DNA of 64,000 bases, from assembly GCF_900099675.1 (NCBI RefSeq), contig NZ_FNDQ01000004.1, forward strand, positions 1 through 64,000, written 5' to 3'. Below are positions 52,837-62,554 of the stretch, piece by piece. Every line of letters starts with the position of its first letter. Positions within the stretch are counted from its first letter, which is position 1. A model generated the notes under the pieces. It searched no databases and was not told where the DNA came from. It worked only from the letters and a program-made list of their open reading frames with translations. The stretch comes from Myroides phaeus. GTDB taxonomy: Bacteria; Bacteroidota; Bacteroidia; Flavobacteriales; Flavobacteriaceae. The translations under genes and the position numbers were made by a program.

Positions 52837-53823
52837 TTAAATACTAATTATATCAGATACCCTAAGTAACTCAGCATCTATTTGTGAGTGTCCTTTTACA
52901 GCTTGCTCTAAAGGAGTTAAAGCAACTTGGTCGTTAATTAAACCAACCATATAATTGCGTTTACCCTCCAGCAAAGTTTCCACTGCCTTTACGCTCAATC
53001 TACTTGCTAACACCCTGTCAAAACAAGATGGAGCTCCACCTCTTTGCATATGGCCTAACACAGACACACGTACGTCATACTCAGGTAAATTTTCTTCTAC
53101 ATATGCACCAAGTTCAAAAACATTCTTACCAAGTCTTTCACCCTCAGCTACAAGTACAATACTTGACGATTTTCCTGTTAACTTACTTTTCTGAAGCGAC
53201 TCTAACAAGCGCTCAAGTCCCATATTTTCTTCAGGAATGATAATCTCTTCTGCTCCAGCACCAATACCCGCATTTAAAGCGATGTGCCCAGCATCACGTC
53301 CCATAACCTCAACGAAGAAAAGACGCTTGTGTGAACTCGCCGTATCTCTAATCTTATCCACCGCATCAACAACTGTGTTTAACGCCGTATCAAAACCGAT
53401 TGTATGGCTTGTTCCGTGAATATCATTATCAATTGTACCTGGTATTCCCATTACAGGAATATCAAATTCTTTACTAAGCACCATTGCCCCAGTGAAACTA
53501 CCGTCTCCACCAATCACAATTAAAGCATCAAGCTGTGCATTCTTTATATTTTCATAAGCTGTTTTACGACCTTCTTCTGTTTTAAAAGCAGAACAACGAG
53601 CTGTTTTCAAGATTGTACCACCTTTGTTAATGATGTAATTTACATCACGAGGCCCTAATACCTCAAAATCCCCTTCCACAAGTCCTTGAAACCCTCTAAA
53701 GATTCCAACACACATAACATCGTGAAAAGCACAAGTACGTACAATAGCTCTAATAGCAGCGTTCATACCTGGAGCATCACCTCCAGATGTCAAAACACCA
53801 ATCTTTCTAATCCCCTTAGTCAT
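52837..53823 (-). CDS. pfkA: 6-phosphofructokinase
   Basis: A 328-aa ATP-dependent PFK that phosphorylates fructose 6-phosphate. The N-terminal GVLTSGGDAPGMNAAIRAIV (about 9-28), GGDGSFTGA (about 104-112) and MGIPGTIDNDIHGTSHTIG (about 125-143, with the catalytic Asp) are all present. The effector and substrate residues VEVMGRDAGHIALNAG (about 172-187) also fit the ATP form. First gene of pfkA-gap-kinase-mgsA. Its upstream gap to tamB (53824-53894) is only 71 bp. Confidence 0.96.
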   Translation of the reverse strand: MTKGIRKIGVLTSGGDAPGMNAAIRAIVRTCAFHDVMCVGIFRGFQGLVEGDFEVLGPRDVNYIINKGGTILKTARCSAFKTEEGRKTAYENIKNAQLDALIVIGGDGSFTGAMVLSKEFDIPVMGIPGTIDNDIHGTSHTIGFDTALNTVVDAVDKIRDTASSHKRLFFVEVMGRDAGHIALNAGIGAGAEEIIIPEENMGLERLLESLQKSKLTGKSSSIVLVAEGERLGKNVFELGAYVEENLPEYDVRVSVLGHMQRGGAPSCFDRVLASRLSVKAVETLLEGKRNYMVGLINDQVALTPLEQAVKGHSQIDAELLRVSDIISI

Positions 53824-53894
53824 ATTTTATCGTTTTGAGTAAATTTAGTGATTAATTGCGATTTTAACAATTAAATTGTTTCTTAAAAAAGCTA

Positions 53895-56800
53895 CTATTT
53901 TGTTAAAGGGTAAGTGCTTGATTCATTTGACGTAGGCTTGCGTCTTGATTCATAAAACTTAATGAAATCACGGTTAAAATCTGAATCAGGAAGCTCCTCA
54001 GAGCGATTATTATCTTGTTTTTTATCTGATTTCTTCTCGCGTTCCTTTTTATCCGCTCTATGTAAGATTTTTGACAGCAATTCCTTAAACGTATCAAAGT
54101 CCACCTCATACGTTAGCCCCACACCTTGTGTATAACCAATCCCTTCACCGATGTAGTTAATATCATTCTCTCTATTAAAGAAACGCGCACTTAGAGAACC
54201 TGCTTCATTCAAGCGCAATAACACCTCAACATCACCAACAATCACCGACTGCTCTACTCCTCCAACAGGTACACCTAACTTACCGTTTACAGAAATACGG
54301 TCGTTTACTTTTGTAGAGAATGTTACTCCAACACGTCCTTCTGTTGTTGTGTACGGATTACGCTCTCCTTGTGCATAGTTAAGTCCCACTTTAAACTTAT
54401 CGTCTTCATCAGAGAAAATATCGTCAAAAATACTACTTGCACGTTCAAACAAACTACCCGCTAACGTTGACGATGAGTTGTCTGAAGAGAAGAACGAACC
54501 TGTTGCCAACAGCGCCATCGCTTGTCTTTCACGCGTATCTCTATCGCTCAACTTATAATCTAACTCCGATTTTACCACCGAACTAACATTAGGGAAGTTA
54601 ATCTCAAAGTCAACCTCCGGATTACTCAAACTACCGTTTAACACAATAGCCACATCCGTTGGAACTTTTCTATTGATAATTGAGTTGTCTATAATCACAC
54701 TTGGGTTAGCATCTGTGTGGTAAATCGCCTGTAAATCCAGTATTGCATTCAACGGATCCCCGTCCCATCTGATAGTACCATACTTTTTAACCACAAACTT
54801 CTTGTCGATTAACCCTCCGTATTTGAAGTTGTATTCTCCCTCATACGCTTGGAAATCTCCCCACATATTGAACTTCCCAAGGGTATTAATCTCCATCGTG
54901 ATAAATCCTGCCCCTTTTCCTTTCATAGCGTGACCAGACTCTCTATCTAAGATAATCTCAATCTCCGCATCAGGCGTAACGATGAACTCGAAATCAAGTT
55001 CTATGCCACTATTGCGGTATTTATACAAGTCTTGGTCTTTTCCAATTAAACGCAGATGCTTTTCCTTAGGCGACAAGAAGTGAATAAAGTTGTTTTCACC
55101 CGTATTCTGAGCTTCTTTAAGCGGAATCTTAATAGCCGTTCCCTTGTTTGACGTAGCGTTAATGTTAATCGCCAACATCTCAACAGGACCACTCAACTTA
55201 GCCGACCCGTTAATAAACGCCTGTCCGTAGTACAAACTCCCCTCTTCAAACTTCGTATCCAATGCCAACAAGTTAGTAGATGTAAGCCCCAAGTTAAGCG
55301 ACCAATCGTTAAACATCTTATGCGATATTTCTCCGTCCACAAACCCTTCGGTCTTGTACTTACTGTCTATAATCTTCACCTTGCGCAAAATAAACTGTCG
55401 CTCTGTCAAGTCCAGTGCTGCATCCTCCTCAAAGTTGTAATCCACACCAGTAAACTTAGACGTCATTCCGGCATTGTTCAAATGCAAACGCCCATTCACA
55501 TCAGGCTTACTCACCGTACCTTGAATAGTAATCTTACCTGAAGTCGTTCCTCGCACATCAGACACAATCGTCTGCAATAGCGGTTCTATCGCCTTCACTC
55601 TAAACCCTCTAAACCCAGATTCCAAGTTCAGATACGTCTGTTTATTCAATATATCCACGTTTCCGTTTAAATAAAAACGCTCTTCATCTTTATCAACGAT
55701 ACTTGACTCTACCGTAAACTTCTCTAAACGATCATCCCCATCTACGTTAAACTTCAAATCCCCCGTATAAACTTTATTGATAAATAGGGAATCAATACCG
55801 ATATTAGCTCTCGGCTGGAACACGTCCTTCTTCTGAGAGAAGTGAATATCCCCATTTAAGTTACCAGCAAACTCAATATTGCTAATATCCGGAGTAATCT
55901 TAGCCAAGTCCACATTGGTAAACACTAAATCAAAGTTCTTATACGTCGAATCACGTACCACCCCGTTTAAGTTTACCTCCTGTCCTTTGTGTGAAAGCGT
56001 TAATCCGTCTATAATAAAGTCTGTCAGCTTCTTGTTGAAAACCAACTTATTCTCTTTGTTCTCTTTTTCGTTAATACTCCACAAGAAATCCTTAAAGAAC
56101 ACTTCCGACTTTTTAAACCCAACCACAGACAAGTTTTCCTCGTTAATCGTGTGGAATAAGTTCAAGTTAAACTTATCCTTGTTATTCGCCCCCCCTTTAA
56201 ACTCTGAACGCACAAAAAGCGTATCGTTATACGTAAGGTTAATCAAGTTAAAGTCTGTAATCTTATACACGTTTGACTTCACACTATCAATCGACACATA
56301 CGCATTATAAAGCGGGTTAGAATTGTTTACATCCAACAGAATATTGAAAAACGAAAACTTGTCGATACCAATGCTTGGCGAATTAAAGTTTAACTTAAAC
56401 TCATTGTTATCGTTATCAATCACCCCTTCCACGTGAGTCAAAGCACTCACCGTTAATTGTGGCAAGAACACCTCAATCAACCTATTGTGAACCGTAATAT
56501 CAAAATCAAGATACTGTCCCTCCTTAATCTTATAAGGCGAGTAATTCGTGTACAAACTACCCAAGGCATTAGTAAACAGCGACTTTAAGTCTGCAAAAGA
56601 GAACTTCCCTTTCACATACCCGTCAATCGCTTCTTTAGAGCTCATAGAAATCAAGCGCTCTCTTTGCTCATTAAACGAAGAAGTCAACGTAAAGTTGTCA
56701 AAAATGTAAATATCCTTACTATTCTCGTAATGCGCTTGGTGAATTGTAAACTCTCCTGCTAAATCATCCAGCGTATTCCCGGCTGCCTTAAACTCAAACG

Positions 56801-58367
56801 CCCCACTAAACTTAGCCAACGTATCATTTACCAAGCGAAGTGCGTGCAAATCAGCATAATCGATATCTGCTTCAAAGTCGTAGTTCTTCACCTCCGCACT
56901 CAAGTCAATCACCCCATTAAAGTCCAGCTTCAAGTTAGGATCCTGACTATGTACTAATCCGCGGTAATACGGCATTTTCATAAAACCATCCACCGCCAAG
57001 CCAGTGTACTTATACTTGTTGAACACAAAAGAGAACACGTCTCCCTTTACAGAAGTATTCAGTGATTTTTGGTTAAACCCAACCCCGTCAATATCTAAGT
57101 TCAACGACGTTACCCCAAAATTGTGGTTATTGATAAACTCCCCTAAGTCAAACTGATCCAAGATCACGTTCCCTTTATAAGCAGCCTTATCCGGATTATC
57201 TAAATTATCTATTTCAACAATAGCAATACCCTTACCGATAGACGTCAGAATATGCACATTTGTATCCAACGTACGCTTGGTCAACTCTACATCCCCCTGT
57301 AAGTTCACATTACCTAAAGCAGACAATTGCTCAGGCAGTAAACTACCCAATATCTCCGGCATCAAGCCCACCAAATTATTACGCGTAACGTACAATCTAT
57401 CCACATTTGCCTTCATCCAGAACGGCTTGTCTTTATCAAACACGTTTTTAAAGTGGAACAACCCACGTACATTAGACGTATTCTCATCCACCAAGTTCAC
57501 GTTCTTCATAAAGAAGTCGTTCATCACACCATCGATATGTCCACGTACAAACACGTTTTTATTCTCAGAAAACACCCCCGTAAACACATTCAAATCAGAC
57601 GTATTCAAAGACGCATTTCTAATCTCAAAGTTCCAATTCACTTTATCTGCGAAATACTTCATATCCCCAAGGGCGTAAGTAAACTCTAAGTCCCCTTCAA
57701 TCGCCGACTTATTCGTAACGATATTCAAGTCCTTCACCCCGATACTTGTCTTCGTATGAGAAAAATCACCCGATAGGTTTTTCAACCCCATTCCCCAGTG
57801 ATCATCAAACTTTGCGTGTAAAATATTCCCATAAATATCCGGTCCTTTAATAAAGAAGTCCTTCACTTGTCCCTCAATATCCTTAAAGTCCACTGCTACT
57901 TCCGTCTCCGCAGTTTCATCCGAAATAATCAGGTGTGTTCCTTTCAACGTAACCAAAGGCGACTTCAATCTGAACTTACCCTGTCCCGGTTGTCCATCGT
58001 CAAAAGCGTTGATAAAGTGATCCAACGTCGTTTCCTCTTCCCCTTTATACTTGTGAATGCGCAAATACAGACTATCGATGTACGCATTGCCAAAAAACAA
58101 ACGTCCCTGCGTCAACTCCTTAAAATCAAGGATACGCGTTTTAAAACTCTTAATATAAAGGAAGTCGTTACCTTTAATATCTTTTGCCTCTACCCCTTTC
58201 AGGTTAATGCCACCAAAGATGTCTAAAGCCAACTTATCTATGTGAATATCAGTACCGAATTTTGAATTGATCGAGTTCATCGCCTGTTTAGCCAAGTACG
58301 TTTGTACAGGTGGTAATAGCAATGCCCCTGCTGTAAGTATAAGCAGTGCAAACAGCCCTAAAATCAA
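53895..58367 (-). CDS. tamB: Translocation/assembly module protein TamB (DUF490)
   Basis: A 1490-aa AsmA-like bridge protein. One N-terminal membrane helix (LGLFALLILTAGALLLPPVQ) is followed by a very long beta-taco of repeated short strands spanning the periplasm. The conserved C-terminal TamB/DUF490 domain (about 1050-1430) includes GTIRWDGDPLNAILDLQAIY and LLATGSFFSSDNSSS. TamB proteins carry phospholipids between membranes or aid outer-membrane protein insertion with TamA. Length is normal for the phylum. The ORF starts at a TTG (58367) inside the anchor segment; the real start may lie a few codons upstream, but no ATG or GTG is in frame there. Divergent from tsaD. Confidence 0.93.
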   Translation of the reverse strand: MILGLFALLILTAGALLLPPVQTYLAKQAMNSINSKFGTDIHIDKLALDIFGGINLKGVEAKDIKGNDFLYIKSFKTRILDFKELTQGRLFFGNAYIDSLYLRIHKYKGEEETTLDHFINAFDDGQPGQGKFRLKSPLVTLKGTHLIISDETAETEVAVDFKDIEGQVKDFFIKGPDIYGNILHAKFDDHWGMGLKNLSGDFSHTKTSIGVKDLNIVTNKSAIEGDLEFTYALGDMKYFADKVNWNFEIRNASLNTSDLNVFTGVFSENKNVFVRGHIDGVMNDFFMKNVNLVDENTSNVRGLFHFKNVFDKDKPFWMKANVDRLYVTRNNLVGLMPEILGSLLPEQLSALGNVNLQGDVELTKRTLDTNVHILTSIGKGIAIVEIDNLDNPDKAAYKGNVILDQFDLGEFINNHNFGVTSLNLDIDGVGFNQKSLNTSVKGDVFSFVFNKYKYTGLAVDGFMKMPYYRGLVHSQDPNLKLDFNGVIDLSAEVKNYDFEADIDYADLHALRLVNDTLAKFSGAFEFKAAGNTLDDLAGEFTIHQAHYENSKDIYIFDNFTLTSSFNEQRERLISMSSKEAIDGYVKGKFSFADLKSLFTNALGSLYTNYSPYKIKEGQYLDFDITVHNRLIEVFLPQLTVSALTHVEGVIDNDNNEFKLNFNSPSIGIDKFSFFNILLDVNNSNPLYNAYVSIDSVKSNVYKITDFNLINLTYNDTLFVRSEFKGGANNKDKFNLNLFHTINEENLSVVGFKKSEVFFKDFLWSINEKENKENKLVFNKKLTDFIIDGLTLSHKGQEVNLNGVVRDSTYKNFDLVFTNVDLAKITPDISNIEFAGNLNGDIHFSQKKDVFQPRANIGIDSLFINKVYTGDLKFNVDGDDRLEKFTVESSIVDKDEERFYLNGNVDILNKQTYLNLESGFRGFRVKAIEPLLQTIVSDVRGTTSGKITIQGTVSKPDVNGRLHLNNAGMTSKFTGVDYNFEEDAALDLTERQFILRKVKIIDSKYKTEGFVDGEISHKMFNDWSLNLGLTSTNLLALDTKFEEGSLYYGQAFINGSAKLSGPVEMLAININATSNKGTAIKIPLKEAQNTGENNFIHFLSPKEKHLRLIGKDQDLYKYRNSGIELDFEFIVTPDAEIEIILDRESGHAMKGKGAGFITMEINTLGKFNMWGDFQAYEGEYNFKYGGLIDKKFVVKKYGTIRWDGDPLNAILDLQAIYHTDANPSVIIDNSIINRKVPTDVAIVLNGSLSNPEVDFEINFPNVSSVVKSELDYKLSDRDTRERQAMALLATGSFFSSDNSSSTLAGSLFERASSIFDDIFSDEDDKFKVGLNYAQGERNPYTTTEGRVGVTFSTKVNDRISVNGKLGVPVGGVEQSVIVGDVEVLLRLNEAGSLSARFFNRENDINYIGEGIGYTQGVGLTYEVDFDTFKELLSKILHRADKKEREKKSDKKQDNNRSEELPDSDFNRDFIKFYESRRKPTSNESSTYPLTK

Positions 58368-58392
58368 GCGAAAAACTATTTTTTTAAATTTT

Positions 58393-58419
58393 TTGATAAC
58401 GTATAATGTTTTAAATTTG
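58393..58419 (+). promoter_or_regulatory. Possible tsaD promoter
   Basis: TTG (58393-58395), 16 bases, then TAAATTTG (58412-58419). The spacing is one base shorter than the usual range. It would give a 5' leader of about 110 nt. Confidence 0.4.
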
Positions 58420-58531
58420 CACCAATCTACCGCAGTTTAGTTAAAAAACTAACAACTCACAAATTTAATTATTTTTCGATAGGGTTCGGTAGAAATAACC
58501 TTATTAAATTATCAAAAGATAAAACAGTAAA

Positions 58532-59554
58532 ATGTCTTCAAAACCTACCTATATTTTAGCCATCGAAAGCTCTTGTGACGACACATCAGCAGCGATTATG
58601 GCAGACAACAAAGTACTATCAAACATCGTAGCCAGACAGGAAATTCACGAGGAATACGGAGGTGTAGTTCCAGAGTTAGCCTCTCGCGCGCACCAACAAA
58701 ACATCGTGCCAGTAGTTGACGTAGCTATCAAAAAAGCAGGTATAACCAAAGAAGATTTAAGCGGAATTGCCTTTACACAAGGACCTGGACTTATGGGTTC
58801 TTTATTAGTAGGAGGATCATTTGCCAAGTCGCTATCATTAGCACTTGACATTCCTCTTGTAGCTGTAAACCATATGCACGCGCATATCCTATGTCACTTT
58901 ATAGACGAAGAAGGATTTGACAAACCAGAATTCCCTTTCTTAGCCCTAACTATCTCAGGAGGACACACACAAATCGTGCGTGTAAACAGCTTCTTTGACT
59001 TAGAAATATTAGGAGAAACAACAGATGACGCCGTAGGTGAAGCATTTGACAAGTCTGCTAAAGTATTAGGCTTCCCTTACCCAGGTGGTCCTTTAATTGA
59101 CAAATATGCAAAACAAGGAAACCCTAAAGCCTTTCAATTTACCAAACCTAAAGTAGACGGACTTAACTTCAGCTTCAGTGGATTGAAAACGCAAATCCTG
59201 TATTTTATCCAAAAAAACGTAGCTGCTAATCCAAACTTCATAGAAGAAAACATCGCTGATATCTGTGCGTCTATCCAACAGACAATCATCAATATCTTGA
59301 TGGACAAACTAAAGTTAGCCGTAGCAGAAACAGGCATTAAGCAAATCGCTATCGGAGGAGGTGTATCTGCAAACTCTGGTATCCGCCAAGCGTTAAAAGA
59401 CGCAGAGAAGAAATACAAATGGAAAACCTTTGTGCCTAAGTTTGAATACACAACAGATAACGCAGCTATGATTGGAATCGTAGGATACTACCGTTTCCTT
59501 GAATCTAAATTTGCCGACTCATCAGTTGTATCAAAAGCGCGTATCGAATTTTAA
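58532..59554 (+). CDS. tsaD: tRNA N6-adenosine threonylcarbamoyltransferase TsaD
   Basis: A 340-aa ASKHA-fold enzyme that transfers the threonylcarbamoyl group onto A37 of ANN-decoding tRNAs (t6A). The start AIESSCDDTSAAIMADNKVL (about 10-29) and metal site VNHMHAHILCHF (about 109-120) are typical, with ALTISGGHTQIV (about 130-141) and the C-terminal IAIGGGVSANSGIRQAL. Length is normal. First gene of the run tsaD-rsmE-AI-2E transporter-methyltransferase-unknown, with rsmE starting 10 bp later. Confidence 0.96.
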   Translation: MSSKPTYILAIESSCDDTSAAIMADNKVLSNIVARQEIHEEYGGVVPELASRAHQQNIVPVVDVAIKKAGITKEDLSGIAFTQGPGLMGSLLVGGSFAKSLSLALDIPLVAVNHMHAHILCHFIDEEGFDKPEFPFLALTISGGHTQIVRVNSFFDLEILGETTDDAVGEAFDKSAKVLGFPYPGGPLIDKYAKQGNPKAFQFTKPKVDGLNFSFSGLKTQILYFIQKNVAANPNFIEENIADICASIQQTIINILMDKLKLAVAETGIKQIAIGGGVSANSGIRQALKDAEKKYKWKTFVPKFEYTTDNAAMIGIVGYYRFLESKFADSSVVSKARIEF

Positions 59555-59564
59555 GACCACCACT

Positions 59565-60269
59565 ATGCAATTATTCTATTCTCCTGAAATTGAAAAAGGA
59601 CAAACAACTTTCACTTTTGACAAAGATGAAAGCAAACATATTATCCGTGTATTAAGACGTAAAATGGGCGATACCCTTTATGTAACAAACGGAAAAGGAA
59701 CGTTGTTTACAACGCAAATCTCCCTTGACTCAGACAAGAAGTGTATCACAGAAATCATATCACACGAAGACCAAGCCCACACGCCTTTCCGCTTACACCT
59801 TGCTGTAGCGCCAACAAAGATGAATGAGCGTTACGAGTGGTTCTTAGAAAAAGCAACAGAAATCGGTATCCACGAGATTACGCCAATTATCTGTGATCAC
59901 TCAGAGCGAAAAGTAGTAAAAACAGAACGTTTTGAGAAGATTATTCAATCAGCTATGAAACAGTCTTTACAATATCATATGCCTATATTAAACGAGCCTA
60001 TCACCCTAAAAGAGTTCATGGCAAAAGAACACGAAGGCGAGAAATATATTGCACATTGCGAAGACACAGAGAAAGTTTTATTGAAAAACAGTATTCCACT
60101 TCACAAAAATTATTTACTTTTAGTTGGTCCAGAAGGCGACTTTTCTACGAGTGAAATAGAAACAGCCTTAGCTAAAGGGTACAAACCAGTCTCTTTAGGA
60201 CACACGAGATTGCGAACAGAAACTGCCGCATTAGTAGCAGTACACAGTTTCGTATTTGCCAATGAATAA
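59565..60269 (+). CDS. rsmE: 16S rRNA (uracil(1498)-N3)-methyltransferase RsmE
   Basis: A 234-aa SPOUT enzyme that methylates U1498 in the ribosomal decoding region. N-terminal PUA-like part (LFYSPEIEKGQTTFTFDKDE). The C-terminal trefoil-knot SAM site reads LLLVGPEGDFSTSEIETALA (about 184-203) and then SLGHTRLRTETAALVAVHSF (about 210-229). The reading frame extends upstream to an ATG-like start at 59499 inside tsaD; I use the ATG at 59565, giving a 10-bp gap. AI-2E gene follows at 12 bp. Confidence 0.95.
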   Translation: MQLFYSPEIEKGQTTFTFDKDESKHIIRVLRRKMGDTLYVTNGKGTLFTTQISLDSDKKCITEIISHEDQAHTPFRLHLAVAPTKMNERYEWFLEKATEIGIHEITPIICDHSERKVVKTERFEKIIQSAMKQSLQYHMPILNEPITLKEFMAKEHEGEKYIAHCEDTEKVLLKNSIPLHKNYLLLVGPEGDFSTSEIETALAKGYKPVSLGHTRLRTETAALVAVHSFVFANE

Positions 60270-60281
60270 CATATAAACACG

Positions 60282-61373
60282 ATGATTGATTCTAAGACAA
60301 TATCAAAAGGAATAGTACGCGCTGTACTAATACTAACAGCAATTACCCTATTAGGTCTTTTCCTATTAGAAATCAGCCCTTTATTTATCTATATCGGTTT
60401 CGCCTTTGTCTTAGCCCTAATCGGCAAGCCACTTGTTGAGTTTATGCGTAGAAGACTGCGCATCAAACGCATCATAGCCGTATCAATTACCATTACCATA
60501 TTCTTGGCTTTTTTCGTCGGGTTTATCTTTATGTTTGTGCCCCTATTTACAACACAAGCACAGAATCTATCTGTCTTGAGTACAATGCACTTACAAGAAG
60601 ATTTCAACGGATTAATCAGTAAAATAGACTATTATTTAGACGCTAAAGGGTTTAGCCTTGACAAGATTATAGCTGAGTCTAACCTAAAGTCGCAGATGAA
60701 GCTTGACTTTGTCCCTAACCTATTAAACTCCATACTAAGCCTATTGAGCGAATTCGGAATGGGATTATTTGCTATTCTATTCATTGCTTTTTTCTTTCTA
60801 AAAGACCAAGCAGTCTTAGAATACCAATTCAAAAAGATATTCCCTCCCAGACAAGAAAACAGAGTTTTAAACTCGATAGACAAGATTAACAACCTATTGT
60901 CGCGTTATTTCCTTGGTTTAGTAGCCCAAACCTTTATCATCTTTATCCTGAGTTTCATCCTATTGGTATCAGTAGGTACAAAAGGAGCCTTGATGATTGC
61001 CTTTTTATGTGCTATTTTAAACATCATTCCTTATATCGGACCCTTAATTGGAAACATATTAGCTGTGATGTTTACAATGCTTAGTTTCATAGGCGACAAT
61101 TTCACAGAAGTTACCCTACCTAAAGCATTAACCGTGTTTATCGGATTCCTAACAATACAGTTAATCGACAACGTAGTAAACCAACCGTTAATCTTTTCAA
61201 ACAGCGTAAAGTCACATCCCTTAGAAATATTCATTGTTATTCTGGCAAGCGGAATGTTCTCTGGAATCTTTGGTATGATTGCCGCAGTGCCAATCTACAC
61301 TTGTTTAAAAGTAATCGGAAAAGAGTTTTTACCAAACGTCAGATTTATACAAATCCTTACAAAAAAATTATAA
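60282..61373 (+). CDS. AI-2E family transporter
   Basis: A 363-aa inner-membrane protein of the AI-2E (TqsA/PerM) family with about eight helices. Family core: SRYFLGLVAQTFIIFILSFI (about 208-227) and the conserved IPYIGPLIGNILAV (about 250-263). The family includes exporters of autoinducer-2 and Na+/H+ antiporters, so the cargo is uncertain. Start at ATG 60282, 12 bp after rsmE; its stop at 61371-61373 is followed immediately by the next gene. Confidence 0.9.
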   Translation: MIDSKTISKGIVRAVLILTAITLLGLFLLEISPLFIYIGFAFVLALIGKPLVEFMRRRLRIKRIIAVSITITIFLAFFVGFIFMFVPLFTTQAQNLSVLSTMHLQEDFNGLISKIDYYLDAKGFSLDKIIAESNLKSQMKLDFVPNLLNSILSLLSEFGMGLFAILFIAFFFLKDQAVLEYQFKKIFPPRQENRVLNSIDKINNLLSRYFLGLVAQTFIIFILSFILLVSVGTKGALMIAFLCAILNIIPYIGPLIGNILAVMFTMLSFIGDNFTEVTLPKALTVFIGFLTIQLIDNVVNQPLIFSNSVKSHPLEIFIVILASGMFSGIFGMIAAVPIYTCLKVIGKEFLPNVRFIQILTKKL

Positions 61374-62552
61374 TTGAAAAACCATCTTTTAGCAGAAGAC
61401 GTTCAGCAATATATACAAGAACAGCTACACAGTGATATCAAATCGTTAGCCTTTAAAAAGAGTCCGTTTACTCATATAGAGATGAGCGAACTACTAACGC
61501 AAATCGAGTCCAAACAAAAGTCCAAAGACAAACTACCAACGTGGTACGCCACAGATAATATCCTATTTCCAAAGAAGCTATCCATAGAACAGACCTCCTC
61601 AGAAGAGTGTGCCAAATACAAAGCGTCTTTGGTGCAAGGCGATAGCTTGATTGACTTAACCGGTGGTTTTGGAATTGACTGTTACTACTTTGCCAAACAG
61701 GTTAAAGCAGTACAGCACTGTGAAATGCAAGAAGACCTAAGCGCAATTGTTGCTCATAATTACGCTGCCTTAGGCGTTGATAACATCACTTGCCATTGCG
61801 GAGATAGTCTTGTTTTCCTAAAAGAGAACAACAAACAGAGGGACTATATATACGTAGATCCAGCGCGTCGTAATTCTGCCAAGGAGAAAGTATTCTTCTT
61901 AAGCGATTGTACACCAAACGTACCAGAGCATTTAAGCGACCTGTTTACCCATACGAATACCATTCTAATCAAAACCTCACCCCTATTGGACATACACGCC
62001 GGTATCAGTGAGTTAAACCACGTAAAAGCTGTCCATATTGTTGCCCTAAACAACGATGTGAAGGAATTGCTGTGGATCTTAGAAAAAGGCTATGAAGGAG
62101 AAATAGCCTTAGTAGCAGTTAATCTTACCAAAGACGAACCACAATTATTTCACACCAGTCTAACCGATCAAGCGGTGGCGAGCTTTCACGCCCCACAACA
62201 ATATTTGTACGAACCCAACAGTGCCATCCTAAAAACAGGAAAGTTCGACGCGGTAAGTCAGCAATACAAGATCAACAAACTACACCCCCATAGCCAACTG
62301 TACACAAGTGAAGAGTTGGTCAACTTCCCAGGGCGTAGTTTCAAAATACAAGAAGTAATTCCCTTCAACAAGCAAAACGCCAAAACACACCTTAGCAATA
62401 TCAAGGCAAACGTAACCGTGCGTAACTTCCCGTTGAAAGTAGAAGAAATCAGAAAAAAGTGGAAAATAAAAGACGGAGGAGATAGCTATATTTTTTTCAC
62501 AACAAACTTGAAAAATGAAAAAATTATCATAATTTGTTACAAAACAACATAG
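61374..62552 (+). CDS. Class I SAM-dependent methyltransferase with THUMP-like C-terminal domain
   Basis: A 392-aa predicted RNA methyltransferase. N-terminal helical part (about 1-85), then a Rossmann SAM site DLTGGFGIDCYYFAKQVKAV (about 92-111) and a catalytic-type YVDPARRNSAKEKVFFLSD (about 160-178). A C-terminal THUMP-like domain (about 290-392, SRSFKIQEVIPFNKQNAKTH-type strands) follows. The N-terminus resembles no other frame, so the start must be the TTG that follows directly after the AI-2E stop (61374-61376). This 0-bp junction implies coupling. The RNA substrate is unknown. Confidence 0.85.
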   Translation: MKNHLLAEDVQQYIQEQLHSDIKSLAFKKSPFTHIEMSELLTQIESKQKSKDKLPTWYATDNILFPKKLSIEQTSSEECAKYKASLVQGDSLIDLTGGFGIDCYYFAKQVKAVQHCEMQEDLSAIVAHNYAALGVDNITCHCGDSLVFLKENNKQRDYIYVDPARRNSAKEKVFFLSDCTPNVPEHLSDLFTHTNTILIKTSPLLDIHAGISELNHVKAVHIVALNNDVKELLWILEKGYEGEIALVAVNLTKDEPQLFHTSLTDQAVASFHAPQQYLYEPNSAILKTGKFDAVSQQYKINKLHPHSQLYTSEELVNFPGRSFKIQEVIPFNKQNAKTHLSNIKANVTVRNFPLKVEEIRKKWKIKDGGDSYIFFTTNLKNEKIIIICYKTT

Positions 62553-62554
62553 TT

